In this document: piece by piece, positions 1 through 8,976 of the stretch
How positions within the stretch are numbered: position 1 is the stretch's first letter
Layout of the letters: each line of letters starts with the position of its first letter
Assembly: GCF_014640975.1 (NCBI RefSeq)
Contig: NZ_BMHO01000001.1
Span: forward strand, 940,166-1,004,165
From: Microbacterium faecale
GTDB lineage: Bacteria; Actinomycetota; Actinomycetes; Actinomycetales; Microbacteriaceae
Direction of reading: 5' to 3'
DNA: 64,000 bases
Notes under the pieces: generated by a model
What the model was told of the DNA's origin: nothing
Seen by the model: the letters and a program-made list of their open reading frames with translations, nothing else
Database searches by the model: none
Translations under genes and position numbers: made by a program

Positions 1-2227
<2,227 letters not shown>

Positions 2228-2235
2228 CCCCCACA

Positions 2236-2278
2236 CGACGACGCCCCGCCCCCGATCTCGGGTGGCGGGGCGTCGTCG
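2236..2278 (+). terminator. hairpin terminator after clpC
   Basis: A 15-bp perfect stem (arms 2236-2250 and 2264-2278, GACGACGCCCCGCC type) extends inward through CCCGA/TCGGG. It starts 9 bases after the clpC stop. There is no T-run, as is common for actinobacterial terminators. Confidence 0.8.
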
Positions 2279-2294
2279 CGTGCGCACCCGTCAT

Positions 2295-2350
2295 TGGGTC
2301 GCCACACATTGCAGGTTTTGCCCCGCCAAACCCGCAAACTCTGGCGACCC
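2295..2350. repeat. family A palindromic element, chimeric arms
   Basis: The left arm is the CACATTGCAGG variant (TGGGTCGCCACACATTGCAG...). The right arm is the complement of the other variant (GGGTCGCCAGAGTTTGCGGG). The outer ends and inner GGTTT/AAACC still pair, so this copy looks like a recombinant of the element types seen at 3310 and 5013. It lies between the convergent genes clpC and nat. Confidence 0.85.
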
Positions 2351-2400
2351 TCTTGCGTTGCCGGAGCGGGCGCGCCGCCCATGCAGGGATGGGGCAGGAT

Positions 2401-2458
2401 GAGTCGCCAAAGAATACCGGTGTGGGCGCCGGGGACTGACCATCTCTGGCGACCCAAC
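2401..2458. repeat. family A palindromic element, degenerate copy
   Basis: Second family A copy in the same gap. The left end is GAGTCGCCAAAGAATACC and the right end is GACCATCTCTGGCGACCCAA. Only the outer 8-10 bases pair well. The right arm is the same variant as those inside lhr and copA. Confidence 0.75.
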
Positions 2459-2463
2459 GGGGA

Positions 2464-3279
2464 TCAGGCTGGCGGGTCCGCCTTCGCGAAGGCGGCGTCG
2501 AGGTCGAGCGCACTCGTGTCGATACGGAACAGCTCCGTGAGCGCGTCGCGGAGTTCGTCGGCGTTGCCGAGGATCCGTTGTTCTGGCGGCTGGCCGACGA
2601 CCCTTGTCGTCAGACGTCGACCCGCCAGCGCGTGCCGGCGATCGGGGGTCGCCCGCGCGGCGATGAGCGCCGTGACGAACTTCGACTCCGGCGCCGTCGA
2701 CGTGTACCAGTTCGAGGCCTCGTAGTCGATCGGCAGCTGTGGCTGCAGGTCGAAGCGGTACAGCGACCGCCACTCGCCCGCGACGAAGGTCTGCAGCGTG
2801 AACTCGTCGCCGTCCGCGACGAGCCGGAAGGGTTCGAGAGGCGTCGGCTGCTCGTCGCCCGACCGCAGTGCGAGGCTCGTGGTGAGCACCATGCCGCCGA
2901 AGCCGACGTCGGCGATCCGCTCTTCGCCTTCCGCCCTCACGCGCAGCAGCATATGGCTGCGCGGGGTCACCGCGTCGTCGGGCATGCCCCACCGCACCCG
3001 CGCCGAGAGCCCGGTGACGTCGAAGCCGAGGCGCAGCAGCACGGCGCGCAGGAGGAGATTGTGCTCGAAGCAGTAGCCGCCGCGTCCGCCGGACACCAGT
3101 TTGCGCTGCAGCGATTCGAGGTCGATCCGGTTCGGCGTGCCGAGGAACGGATCGAGGTTCTCGAATGGGATCGCGTTCGTGTGGTGGGCGATGACCTCGT
3201 CGAGCACGCGAGGGGTCGGATCCAGGCTCCCCGCGTATCCAATCCGGTCGAGGTAGCTGTCGAGATCGAGCTGCGTCAT
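2464..3279 (-). CDS. nat: arylamine N-acetyltransferase (NAT family)
   Basis: Predicted cytosolic acetyl-CoA:arylamine N-acetyltransferase of 271 residues, a normal NAT length. The catalytic triad is visible: Cys70 in RGGYCFEHN, His109 in SHMLL and Asp124 in DVGFGG. The start at 3279 (MTQLDLDSYL) is chosen because GGAGGAG lies about 8-10 nt upstream. The in-frame ATG at 3288 sits directly on that SD, and the longer open frame upstream is translated repeat. It is divergent from the ECF sigma gene, with a perfect family A palindrome between them. The natural substrate cannot be told from sequence. Confidence 0.93.
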   Translation of the reverse strand: MTQLDLDSYLDRIGYAGSLDPTPRVLDEVIAHHTNAIPFENLDPFLGTPNRIDLESLQRKLVSGGRGGYCFEHNLLLRAVLLRLGFDVTGLSARVRWGMPDDAVTPRSHMLLRVRAEGEERIADVGFGGMVLTTSLALRSGDEQPTPLEPFRLVADGDEFTLQTFVAGEWRSLYRFDLQPQLPIDYEASNWYTSTAPESKFVTALIAARATPDRRHALAGRRLTTRVVGQPPEQRILGNADELRDALTELFRIDTSALDLDAAFAKADPPA

Positions 3280-3309
3280 GGGATCCATTCTCCTCCCGCG
3301 CGACACGAA

Positions 3310-3366
3310 TGGGTCGCCAGAGTTTGCGGGTTTGCGGAGCCCGAACCCGCAAACTCTGGCGACCCA
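3310..3366. repeat. family A palindromic element, perfect 23-bp arms
   Basis: Perfect inverted repeat: arm 3310-3332 (TGGGTCGCCAGAGTTTGCGG + GTT), 11-nt loop, complement at 3344-3366. It lies in the divergent gap between nat and the sigma-factor gene, so it cannot be a plain terminator for either gene. Confidence 0.95.
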
Positions 3367-3416
3367 GAATCGATCTGAGACGATCCTGCGCCTCGTGACA
3401 CTGTCCAGGGTGAGAG

Positions 3417-3998
3417 ATGATTGCACGGATGACGGGTGGGGACATGATCGACGACTTGACTGACGCCGACCTGGTGGCGGCGGCCGCGTCGGGTAGCGAG
3501 GCTGCCTTCCGGGAGCTGTTCCACGCCTACGTGCGTCCGGTCTTCTGGATCGCGCACGGCCTGCTGGGTGACCGCCGCGATGCGGAGGACGTGGCGCAGG
3601 AGACGTTCACCACGGCCTGGCGAAAGCTGCGCGGCTTCGAGCTCGCGGGAGACTCCGCGTTGCCGTGGCTCGCGACGATCTGCCGGAACGTCGCGGCGAA
3701 CCGGATCCGCGGGCTCCGTCGCGAGCGCGAGAACACGGCCGGCGTCGTCGACGAGCGCCAGCCCGACATCGTCAACGTCGAGCAGCAGGTGATCGACCGC
3801 GAGCTCGCCGACCGCATCGCCGCCGAGGTGTCGAGGCTGTCGGAATCCGACCGCCGCATCTTCACCCTCTGCATCGTCGACGGATACGCCTACCAGGCTG
3901 CGGCCGACGAACTCGGCGTCAGCCACGGATCCGTGCGCAATCGTCTCTCTCGCATACGAACGCGCCTGCGTGGTGCCGTGAGAGAGGAAGAGCGATGA
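3417..3998 (+). CDS. ECF-type RNA polymerase sigma factor
   Basis: Sigma-70 family extracytoplasmic-function factor of 193 residues. Region 2 spans about residues 25-95 (AFRELFHAYVRPVFWIAHGLLG, then DAEDVAQETFTTAWRKL). Region 4 spans about 135-188, with HTH VDGYAYQAAADELGVSHGSVRNRLSRIR. An alternative start at 3444 (MIDDLTDADL) with GGTGGGG just upstream gives 184 residues and a more typical ECF N-terminus; the choice is open. It overlaps the next gene by ATGA, so sigma factor and membrane partner are translationally coupled. That suggests a sigma/anti-sigma pair. Confidence 0.93.
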   Translation: MIARMTGGDMIDDLTDADLVAAAASGSEAAFRELFHAYVRPVFWIAHGLLGDRRDAEDVAQETFTTAWRKLRGFELAGDSALPWLATICRNVAANRIRGLRRERENTAGVVDERQPDIVNVEQQVIDRELADRIAAEVSRLSESDRRIFTLCIVDGYAYQAAADELGVSHGSVRNRLSRIRTRLRGAVREEER

Positions 3999-5002
3999 AC
4001 GCCAACGACAAGGATCTGCCGGAACTGACCGACGACGCCGTCAGGAGGATCGAGGCCAACGTGTTCTCCGCGATCACTCGCGATCACGTCTCGCGCAATA
4101 CTCGCGCACGCACGCGTCGCCGCTGGATCGGCGGAGGCATCTCGGCCGCCGCCGTCGTTGTCGCGGCGATCGCGATCACGCCCCTCATGCTCGAGGGCGT
4201 CGGCCCGTCTGCCAGCTATGACGCGGGCCCGGTCGGGGGCGCCGACAGCGCGCCGGCGGAGGAAAGCGACATGGCCAGCAGCGAGTCGGCTGGCGTCGGC
4301 GCGATCAGCCCCGAGGAGATCGCCGAGCGCCGCGTGATCCGCGACGGCGAGGCCGCCCTCATCGTCGACGACATCGCGGGCGCGACCGAGAAGCTCACGC
4401 AGCTGGCCGCCGAATACGACGGGTACGTCGAGCGCCTCGGATCCTCGAACTCGTCCGACGACGCGTCCGACGCGACCTCGGGATGGGTGACGCTGCGGAT
4501 TCCGGCCGACCATCTGGACGGCGCGCGCTCGGATCTCGCCAGCATCGGCGACATCTCGCGTATCGAGGTCTCCGAGCGCGACGTCACGAGCCAAGCGATC
4601 GACCTGGAGGCACGGATCGATTCGCTCCAGGCGTCGGCCGACCGCCTCACGGACCTGATGGACAAGGCCGGCTCCGTCGGGGACCTCATCGAGGCCGAGA
4701 CCGCGCTGTCCGAGCGGCAGTCGCAGCTCGAGTCGTATCAGCGCGAACTCGACCACCTCGACGACCAGGTGTCGATGTCGACGCTCGACATCGAGCTGAC
4801 GCGTGACCGTGCGGCCGCGTCGACGGATCCCGCGGGCTTCGGCGACGGACTGCTGACGGGCTGGAACGGCCTCATCGTGTTCCTCAACGGGCTCGTCGTG
4901 GCGTTCGGGTTCCTGCTGCCGTGGGTCGGTGTCCTCGGCGTCGCCGGGCTCATCGTCTGGTTCGTCGTGCGACTGATTCGCCGCCGCGGCCGCTCGTCCT
5001 GA
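3995..5002 (+). CDS. DUF4349 membrane protein, candidate anti-sigma partner
   Basis: 335 residues. A cytosolic N-terminal tail (about 1-43, basic at RNTRARTRRR) is followed by a transmembrane helix (about 45-66). Then come an acidic, Ser-rich linker, a DUF4349 domain (about 115-275, including WVTLRIPADHLDGARSDLAS and a coiled-coil RQSQLESYQRELDHLDDQV), and a C-terminal hydrophobic segment ending in RLIRRRGRSS. The ATG overlaps the sigma-factor stop codon. The tail-TM-extracytoplasmic layout and the coupling fit an anti-sigma or surface sensor, but no known anti-sigma motif (for example a ZAS HxxxCxxC) is visible, so that role is inferred. The longer open frame upstream of 3995 is antisense/out-of-frame sigma sequence. 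Confidence 0.88.
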   Translation: MNANDKDLPELTDDAVRRIEANVFSAITRDHVSRNTRARTRRRWIGGGISAAAVVVAAIAITPLMLEGVGPSASYDAGPVGGADSAPAEESDMASSESAGVGAISPEEIAERRVIRDGEAALIVDDIAGATEKLTQLAAEYDGYVERLGSSNSSDDASDATSGWVTLRIPADHLDGARSDLASIGDISRIEVSERDVTSQAIDLEARIDSLQASADRLTDLMDKAGSVGDLIEAETALSERQSQLESYQRELDHLDDQVSMSTLDIELTRDRAAASTDPAGFGDGLLTGWNGLIVFLNGLVVAFGFLLPWVGVLGVAGLIVWFVVRLIRRRGRSS

Positions 5003-5012
5003 GCCGCCGTCA

Positions 5013-5071
5013 TTGGGTCGCCACACATTGCAGGTTTTGCCCCACGAAACCTGCAATGTGTGGCGACCCAA
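5013..5071. repeat. family A palindromic element, perfect 25-bp arms
   Basis: Perfect inverted repeat: arm 5013-5037 (TTGGGTCGCCACACATTGCA + GGTTT), 9-nt loop, complement at 5047-5071. It begins 10 bases after the DUF4349 stop. It may act as a terminator there, though there is no T-run. Confidence 0.95.
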
Positions 5072-5186
5072 CGGGGGTGTTGCGCCCCCACCCCCACAAG
5101 GCGGTCGCCTGAGTTGACGGCGTTGTGTTGGCGGGGCAGCGAAGCCTCCGCCGCGCGCCTCCGAGGTCGCCACCAGGCGTGCGCAG

Positions 5187-5192
5187 TAGCCT
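5187..5192 (+). promoter_or_regulatory. -10 box, leaderless argA
   Basis: TAGCCT, 7 bases, then the argA ATG. No SD is present. Confidence 0.6.
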
Positions 5193-5199
5193 GAACGCG

Positions 5200-5706
5200 A
5201 TGACCGACTTCACCGTGCGCCCCGCTCACGCCGCCGACATGGCGGCCGTGCACGCGATGCTGCAGCCGTACGTGATGAAGCGGATCCTCCTCGGCAAGGA
5301 CCTCGTCGTGCTGTACGAGTCGACGCAGGAGTTCCTCGTCGCAGTCGACGCCGGTGACAGGGTGATCGGGTGCGGCGCGCTCCACGTCATGTGGGAAGAC
5401 CTCGGTGAGGTGCGTACGCTGCTTGTCGCCGACGAATGGCTGCACCGCGGAGTCGGTCGTGCGCTCGTCGACGGCCTCGAGGACAACGCCCGGCTGCTCG
5501 GCCTGAAGCGCCTGTTCTGCCTCACCTTTGAGACGGCGTTCTTCGAGCGCCGCGGATTCACCGAGATCGGCGAGCAGGTCGTCTCACCGGACGTCTACTC
5601 GCAGCTCGTCCGCAGCCCCGACGAGGGCATCGCCGAGTTCCTCAATCTCGCCCACGTGAAGCCGAACACGCTCGGCAACACGCGGATGCTTAAACAGCTC
5701 CTCTAA
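5200..5706 (+). CDS. argA: amino-acid N-acetyltransferase (ArgA-type GNAT)
   Basis: 168-residue single-domain GNAT that closely resembles the short actinobacterial N-acetylglutamate synthase described for Mycobacterium tuberculosis ArgA (Rv2747). It would make N-acetylglutamate from glutamate and acetyl-CoA, the first step of arginine synthesis. Diagnostic stretches are GCGALHVMWEDLGEVRTLLV, HRGVGRALVDGLEDNARLLG (acetyl-CoA loop), FETAFFERRGFTEIGE and the C-terminal VKPNTLGNTRMLKQLL. The start at 5200 follows TAGCCT by seven bases (leaderless). The upstream in-frame extension to 5125 has no family similarity. Its stop codon overlaps the -10 box of the next gene. Confidence 0.9.
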   Translation: MTDFTVRPAHAADMAAVHAMLQPYVMKRILLGKDLVVLYESTQEFLVAVDAGDRVIGCGALHVMWEDLGEVRTLLVADEWLHRGVGRALVDGLEDNARLLGLKRLFCLTFETAFFERRGFTEIGEQVVSPDVYSQLVRSPDEGIAEFLNLAHVKPNTLGNTRMLKQLL

Positions 5707-5709
5707 TCT
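5704..5709 (+). promoter_or_regulatory. -10 box for the gene at 5716
   Basis: TAATCT, 6 bases, GTG start. The box overlaps the argA stop codon. Confidence 0.6.
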
Positions 5710-5715
5710 GGCGAC

Positions 5716-6399
5716 GTGGGAGCGAAGCGGAAGCCGCGCAGGCAGTCGAAAGCCGTCTACCGGCGTCGGCGCCTGTTGCTGCTCATCGTGACCCTCCTCC
5801 TCGTGGCGGGTATCGCGATCGGCGCGACCTTCGGGATCCGCTGGCTTGCCGAGGCGAAGCCCTGGGAGAACCTGCCGTTCGTCGGAAACGATCCCGTGGC
5901 GGCCGAGACGCCGGATCCGATTCCCACGATCTATCCGACGTCCGCCCCGCAGTCTCCGGGACCGTCCGAGAGCGCGTCTCCCGAGCCCGAGGATCCGGAA
6001 GCCTGCGTGCCCGGGGCCCTCGAGATCACCGCGCACACCGACAAGAACGAGTACGGCGGTGACGAGAAGCCGAAGTTCACCCTCGAGCTGACGAACACGG
6101 GCGACGTGGCGTGCATCGTCGACGTCGGCACGCGCGCGCAGCAGTTCACGGTTGCGAGCGGCGTCGACGAGTGGTGGCGCTCCGGCGATTGTCAGCAGGA
6201 CGCCTCCGAGAACTGGGTCACGATCGACGCGGGCCAGACAGCAAGCACGGATCCGCTGACCTGGGACCGCACCCGCTCGTACCCTGACACGTGCGACGCG
6301 TCGGATCGCCCGCAAGCTGCCGGTGGCGGCGCGACCTACTCGCTGACGGTGAAGCTCGGCGAGGTCGCCTCGCAGCCCACGGCGTTCATCCTGCACTGA
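5716..6399 (+). CDS. membrane-anchored secreted protein of unknown function
   Basis: 227 residues. A basic N-terminus (AKRKPRRQSKAVYRRRR) precedes one transmembrane helix (about 20-42). A Pro/Ser/Glu-rich linker follows (about 60-92), then an extracytoplasmic beta-rich domain with several Cys residues (EACVPG, VACIVD, GDCQQD, DTCDAS) that could form two disulphides. The domain resembles DUF4232-like folds, but I cannot assign it firmly. GTG start, leaderless by the TAATCT-N6 rule. Confidence 0.8.
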   Translation: MGAKRKPRRQSKAVYRRRRLLLLIVTLLLVAGIAIGATFGIRWLAEAKPWENLPFVGNDPVAAETPDPIPTIYPTSAPQSPGPSESASPEPEDPEACVPGALEITAHTDKNEYGGDEKPKFTLELTNTGDVACIVDVGTRAQQFTVASGVDEWWRSGDCQQDASENWVTIDAGQTASTDPLTWDRTRSYPDTCDASDRPQAAGGGATYSLTVKLGEVASQPTAFILH

Positions 6400-6405
6400 C
6401 GCCCG

Positions 6406-6411
6406 TACGCT
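6406..6411 (+). promoter_or_regulatory. -10 box for the gene at 6418
   Basis: TACGCT, 6 bases, ATG. No SD. Confidence 0.6.
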
Positions 6412-6417
6412 GGACGT

Positions 6418-6828
6418 ATGGCGAAGAGGCGAGGCAAGCGGAAGGTCGCGGATCCGAACGAGTTCCGATCCGAGGCGCTCGCGCAGGCACTGGAGAAGCA
6501 GGACATGGCCGCGGTCGCGCTCGCACTGCGCAACGGCCGGACCATCGTGCCGCTCATCGCACCCGGCGCGCGCGACAACCCGCTCGATTCGGGCGAGGTG
6601 TGGACGTACCGCGATCCCAAGACGGGTGACGTGGCGCTGCTGCTGTTCAGCGACGCGCGCAACAAGCCCGAGAACCTGCCGCCCGCCGTCGCCGCCTACT
6701 CGCCGGAGTGGCTCACGTCATTCCTGACCACGTACCGCGACACCATCACGACGGTGTTCCTCGACATCGCCGGCCCCCACCCGATGCAGGCCTCCCCGGG
6801 GGAGCTGCTGCTCGCACTCGAGGCGTAG
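6418..6828 (+). CDS. SseB N-terminal-domain-like protein
   Basis: 136 residues, soluble. After a basic N-terminus (AKRRGKRKVAD) it shows LAQALEKQDMAAVALALRNG and a V-x-P-L-I region followed by DVALLLFSDARNKPENLP and a C-terminal helix. This is the general pattern of SseB-family N-terminal domains. Function is unknown. It converges on the MFS gene, with a family A palindrome between. Confidence 0.75.
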   Translation: MAKRRGKRKVADPNEFRSEALAQALEKQDMAAVALALRNGRTIVPLIAPGARDNPLDSGEVWTYRDPKTGDVALLLFSDARNKPENLPPAVAAYSPEWLTSFLTTYRDTITTVFLDIAGPHPMQASPGELLLALEA

Positions 6829-6834
6829 GGACGC

Positions 6835-6891
6835 TGGGTCGCCAGAGATTACCCGCGCGGCACGCCGCGCAAGGTAATCTCTGGCGACCCA
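6835..6891. repeat. family A palindromic element, perfect 19-bp arms
   Basis: Perfect arms at 6835-6853 (TGGGTCGCCAGAGATTACC) and 6873-6891. The loop contains its own GCGCGGC/GCCGCGC hairpin. It lies between two convergent genes, 7 bases after one stop and 17 before the other, so it could serve as a bidirectional terminator. Confidence 0.93.
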
Positions 6892-6907
6892 ATGATGTGG
6901 CGTCCGC

Positions 6908-8269
6908 TCAATCCCGGGGATCCGGCGGGGGCGCGCGCACGTCGCGGATCCCGAGCCACGAGACGAGGCCGCCGGCCGCGAGCAGGACCGCGACGACCAG
7001 GCACGCGCGATGGAAGCCGTCGAGATCGAGGGATCCGCCGATCACCGTGCCGATCATGGCGACCGCGATGAGGCCGGCGACGCGAGAGATCGCGTTGTTG
7101 ACGGCGCTGGCGATCCCGCTGCGCTCCGGAGTGATGGCGCCGAGCACGGTCGAGGTGAGCGGCGCCACGGTGACCGACAGCCCGAGCCCGAACAGGATCA
7201 TGCTCGGCAGCACCTGCCACCAGTAGTCGAAGTCCTCGCTGACGGACAGCAGCAGCGCGGATCCGCCCGCCATCAGCAGCGGACCGACGGTCATGAAGCC
7301 GCGCGCACCCCAGCGGCCGGCGAGGGATCCGATGCGCGAGCTCAGCAGGATCATGAGGATCGTGACGGGCAGGCTCGCGAGCCCCGCGAGCGTCGCTGAC
7401 AGACCCGCGCCCTGCTGCAGGTAGATCGCGACGACGAATCCGTTGAGCGAGAGGGCGGCGTAGACGAAGGTCGTCGTGACGTTGCCGGTCCAGAAGTTCC
7501 GCGCGCGGAACAGGTCGAGAGGAAGGATCGGCGCGCGGACCGTCCGCTGCCGCAGGAGGAAGAGGGTGAACAGGACGGCGCCGCCGATGGCGGTGACGAG
7601 GATCCCGGCGTGCGTCCAACCGAGGCGCGGTTGCTCGATGAGGGCGAAGACGACGCCGCCCAGGCCGACGGTGCACAGCAGGGCGCCGATGATGTCGATG
7701 CGGGCGTCCGGGCGACGCTGCGGATCCTTCGTGCCGCGCACCAGCCAGAGCGTGATCGCGATCGGGATCACGTTGATGAGGAACGCCAGCCGCCAGCTCG
7801 CGAGATCGACGAGGACCCCGCCGAGCAGGGGACCGACGACCATCGCGCCGGTCGTGAAGGACGTCCAGGTGCCGATCGCGCGCGCCTGCGCCGGGCCCGA
7901 GAACGTCGAGGTGATGAGCGCGAGCGAGCTGGGCACGAGGAACGCGCCCGCCGCGCCCTGCACGAGGCGCGCAATGACGAGCGTGACCGGATCCGGGGCG
8001 AACGCGATCGCGACCGACGCGATGCCGAAGCCCACGAGGCCGATCCGCAGCACGAGCGCGCGCCCGAACGCGTCGCTCACGGATCCGGCGAGCAGCATGA
8101 GCGCACCGAGCGTGATCAGGTAGCCGTCGACGACCCACTGCTGCGTCGAGAGGCCTCCGCCGAGCTCGCGATCGATCGCGGGCAGCGCGACGTTCACGAT
8201 CGTCCCGTCGAGGAACGAGACGAACGAGGCGAGGATCGCGACCCAGAGGATCCGCGTCGGAGTGGTCAC
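6908..8269 (-). CDS. MFS drug exporter, DHA2 (EmrB/QacA) family
   Basis: 453-residue polytopic membrane protein expected to export toxic compounds by proton antiport. TM1 carries the DHA2 motif FLDGTIVNVALPAI. Motif A-like GSVSDAFGRALVLR follows TM2. About 13-14 hydrophobic segments are visible, and the C-terminus is short and hydrophilic (RAPPPDPRD). GTG start at 8269. The substrate cannot be predicted, and no TetR/MarR regulator gene is adjacent. Confidence 0.9.
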   Translation of the reverse strand: MTTPTRILWVAILASFVSFLDGTIVNVALPAIDRELGGGLSTQQWVVDGYLITLGALMLLAGSVSDAFGRALVLRIGLVGFGIASVAIAFAPDPVTLVIARLVQGAAGAFLVPSSLALITSTFSGPAQARAIGTWTSFTTGAMVVGPLLGGVLVDLASWRLAFLINVIPIAITLWLVRGTKDPQRRPDARIDIIGALLCTVGLGGVVFALIEQPRLGWTHAGILVTAIGGAVLFTLFLLRQRTVRAPILPLDLFRARNFWTGNVTTTFVYAALSLNGFVVAIYLQQGAGLSATLAGLASLPVTILMILLSSRIGSLAGRWGARGFMTVGPLLMAGGSALLLSVSEDFDYWWQVLPSMILFGLGLSVTVAPLTSTVLGAITPERSGIASAVNNAISRVAGLIAVAMIGTVIGGSLDLDGFHRACLVVAVLLAAGGLVSWLGIRDVRAPPPDPRD

Positions 8270-8329
8270 GCGGAAAGCGTACGCCGTCGGGGGAGAGGCC
8301 GGGCGACGGAGTTTTCCCGGCGTTCCGTG

Positions 8330-8437
8330 CAGCGCCCCCGGAACCGCGGAGATGCGCTCGACCCGCGGAGCCCACCGCGGGTTCTGGTCCGCCGTTGTGG
8401 TGATTCTCCGCGGAACCGGCGGCGCGGTGGTGTCGTG
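8330..8437. repeat. family D inverted repeat
   Basis: Outer arms CCGGAACCGCGGAGA and, about 75 bases on, TTCTCCGCGGAACCGG pair imperfectly. An inner stem ACCCGCGG/CCGCGGGT sits between them. It lies upstream of the MFS gene and downstream of the ychJ-like gene, both on the minus strand. Function unknown. Confidence 0.6.
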
Positions 8438-8449
8438 GGCGCTGTTCGG

Positions 8450-8818
8450 CTACCCCGCGTCGCCGTCGACGTACATCCAGCGGCCCGCACGGCGGGTGAA
8501 GCGTGAGTGCTCCCGCAGCTCGCCGGGGCCATCGGGCGTCGTGAAGCGCGCGATGAAGTCGACGGTGCCGTGTTCGTCGTCTTCGACGGAGGTCGCGAGG
8601 ATCTCCAGCCCGGTCCAGGTGAGGGACGGATCCGCGGTGACGTCGTCGGGGCGCGTGCGCGGGTGCCACGTGCGCGCGAGGTAGAACGGATCCTGCTTCG
8701 CGAACGCCGCGTAGCGCGCCCGCATCAGCTGCTCGGGCGTGGCGGCGTCGCGCTCGCCGCGGTGCAACGGCCCACAGCACATGTCGTAGGCGTCGGATCC
8801 GCAGGGGCACATCTCCAT
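8450..8818 (-). CDS. YchJ family protein (SEC-C type zinc motif)
   Basis: 122 residues. N-terminal metal motif CPCGSDAYDMCCGPLHRG, then the YchJ-specific MRARYAAFAKQDPFYLARTWHP and a beta-rich C-terminus (LEILATSVEDDEHGTVDFIA, GRWMYVDGD). This is the UPF0225/YchJ family, of unknown biochemical role. The start at 8818 is set by the family N-terminus; GACAAT lies six bases upstream, so it may be leaderless. The longer frame to 9106 overlaps the divergent radA promoter and has no family similarity. Confidence 0.88.
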   Translation of the reverse strand: MEMCPCGSDAYDMCCGPLHRGERDAATPEQLMRARYAAFAKQDPFYLARTWHPRTRPDDVTADPSLTWTGLEILATSVEDDEHGTVDFIARFTTPDGPGELREHSRFTRRAGRWMYVDGDAG

Positions 8819-8964
8819 TCCGCCATTGTCCCGCGGGTGCGATGCACAACGACGGCACATCGCCTGCGTCAGCGCCGATTCCGACCCGCCGGATCGCGGG
8901 TCGTGCCGTATTCCTGCTCGGCCGCGCCGCGCCGCCACGTGCTTCGACTGTCGGACGTCGCACA

Positions 8965-8970
8965 TAGCCT
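8965..8970 (+). promoter_or_regulatory. -10 box, leaderless radA
   Basis: TAGCCT, 6 bases, ATG. TTCGAC lies 16 bases further upstream as a possible -35. Confidence 0.65.
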
Positions 8971-8976
8971 GGTCAC

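Noticed and set aside
2295..2458. insertion sequence or MITE with transposase-type ends
   Set aside because: No terminal inverted repeats around a longer unit, no target-site duplication recognised and no transposase. The elements are single hairpins.
2291..3445. long minus-strand open frame upstream of and across nat
   Set aside because: Different frame from the NAT protein and translates the palindromic repeats. No domain.
6849..8963. 704-codon minus-strand open frame
   Set aside because: Runs in another frame of the same strand through the MFS gene and the YchJ-like gene. Arg/Ala-rich shadow.
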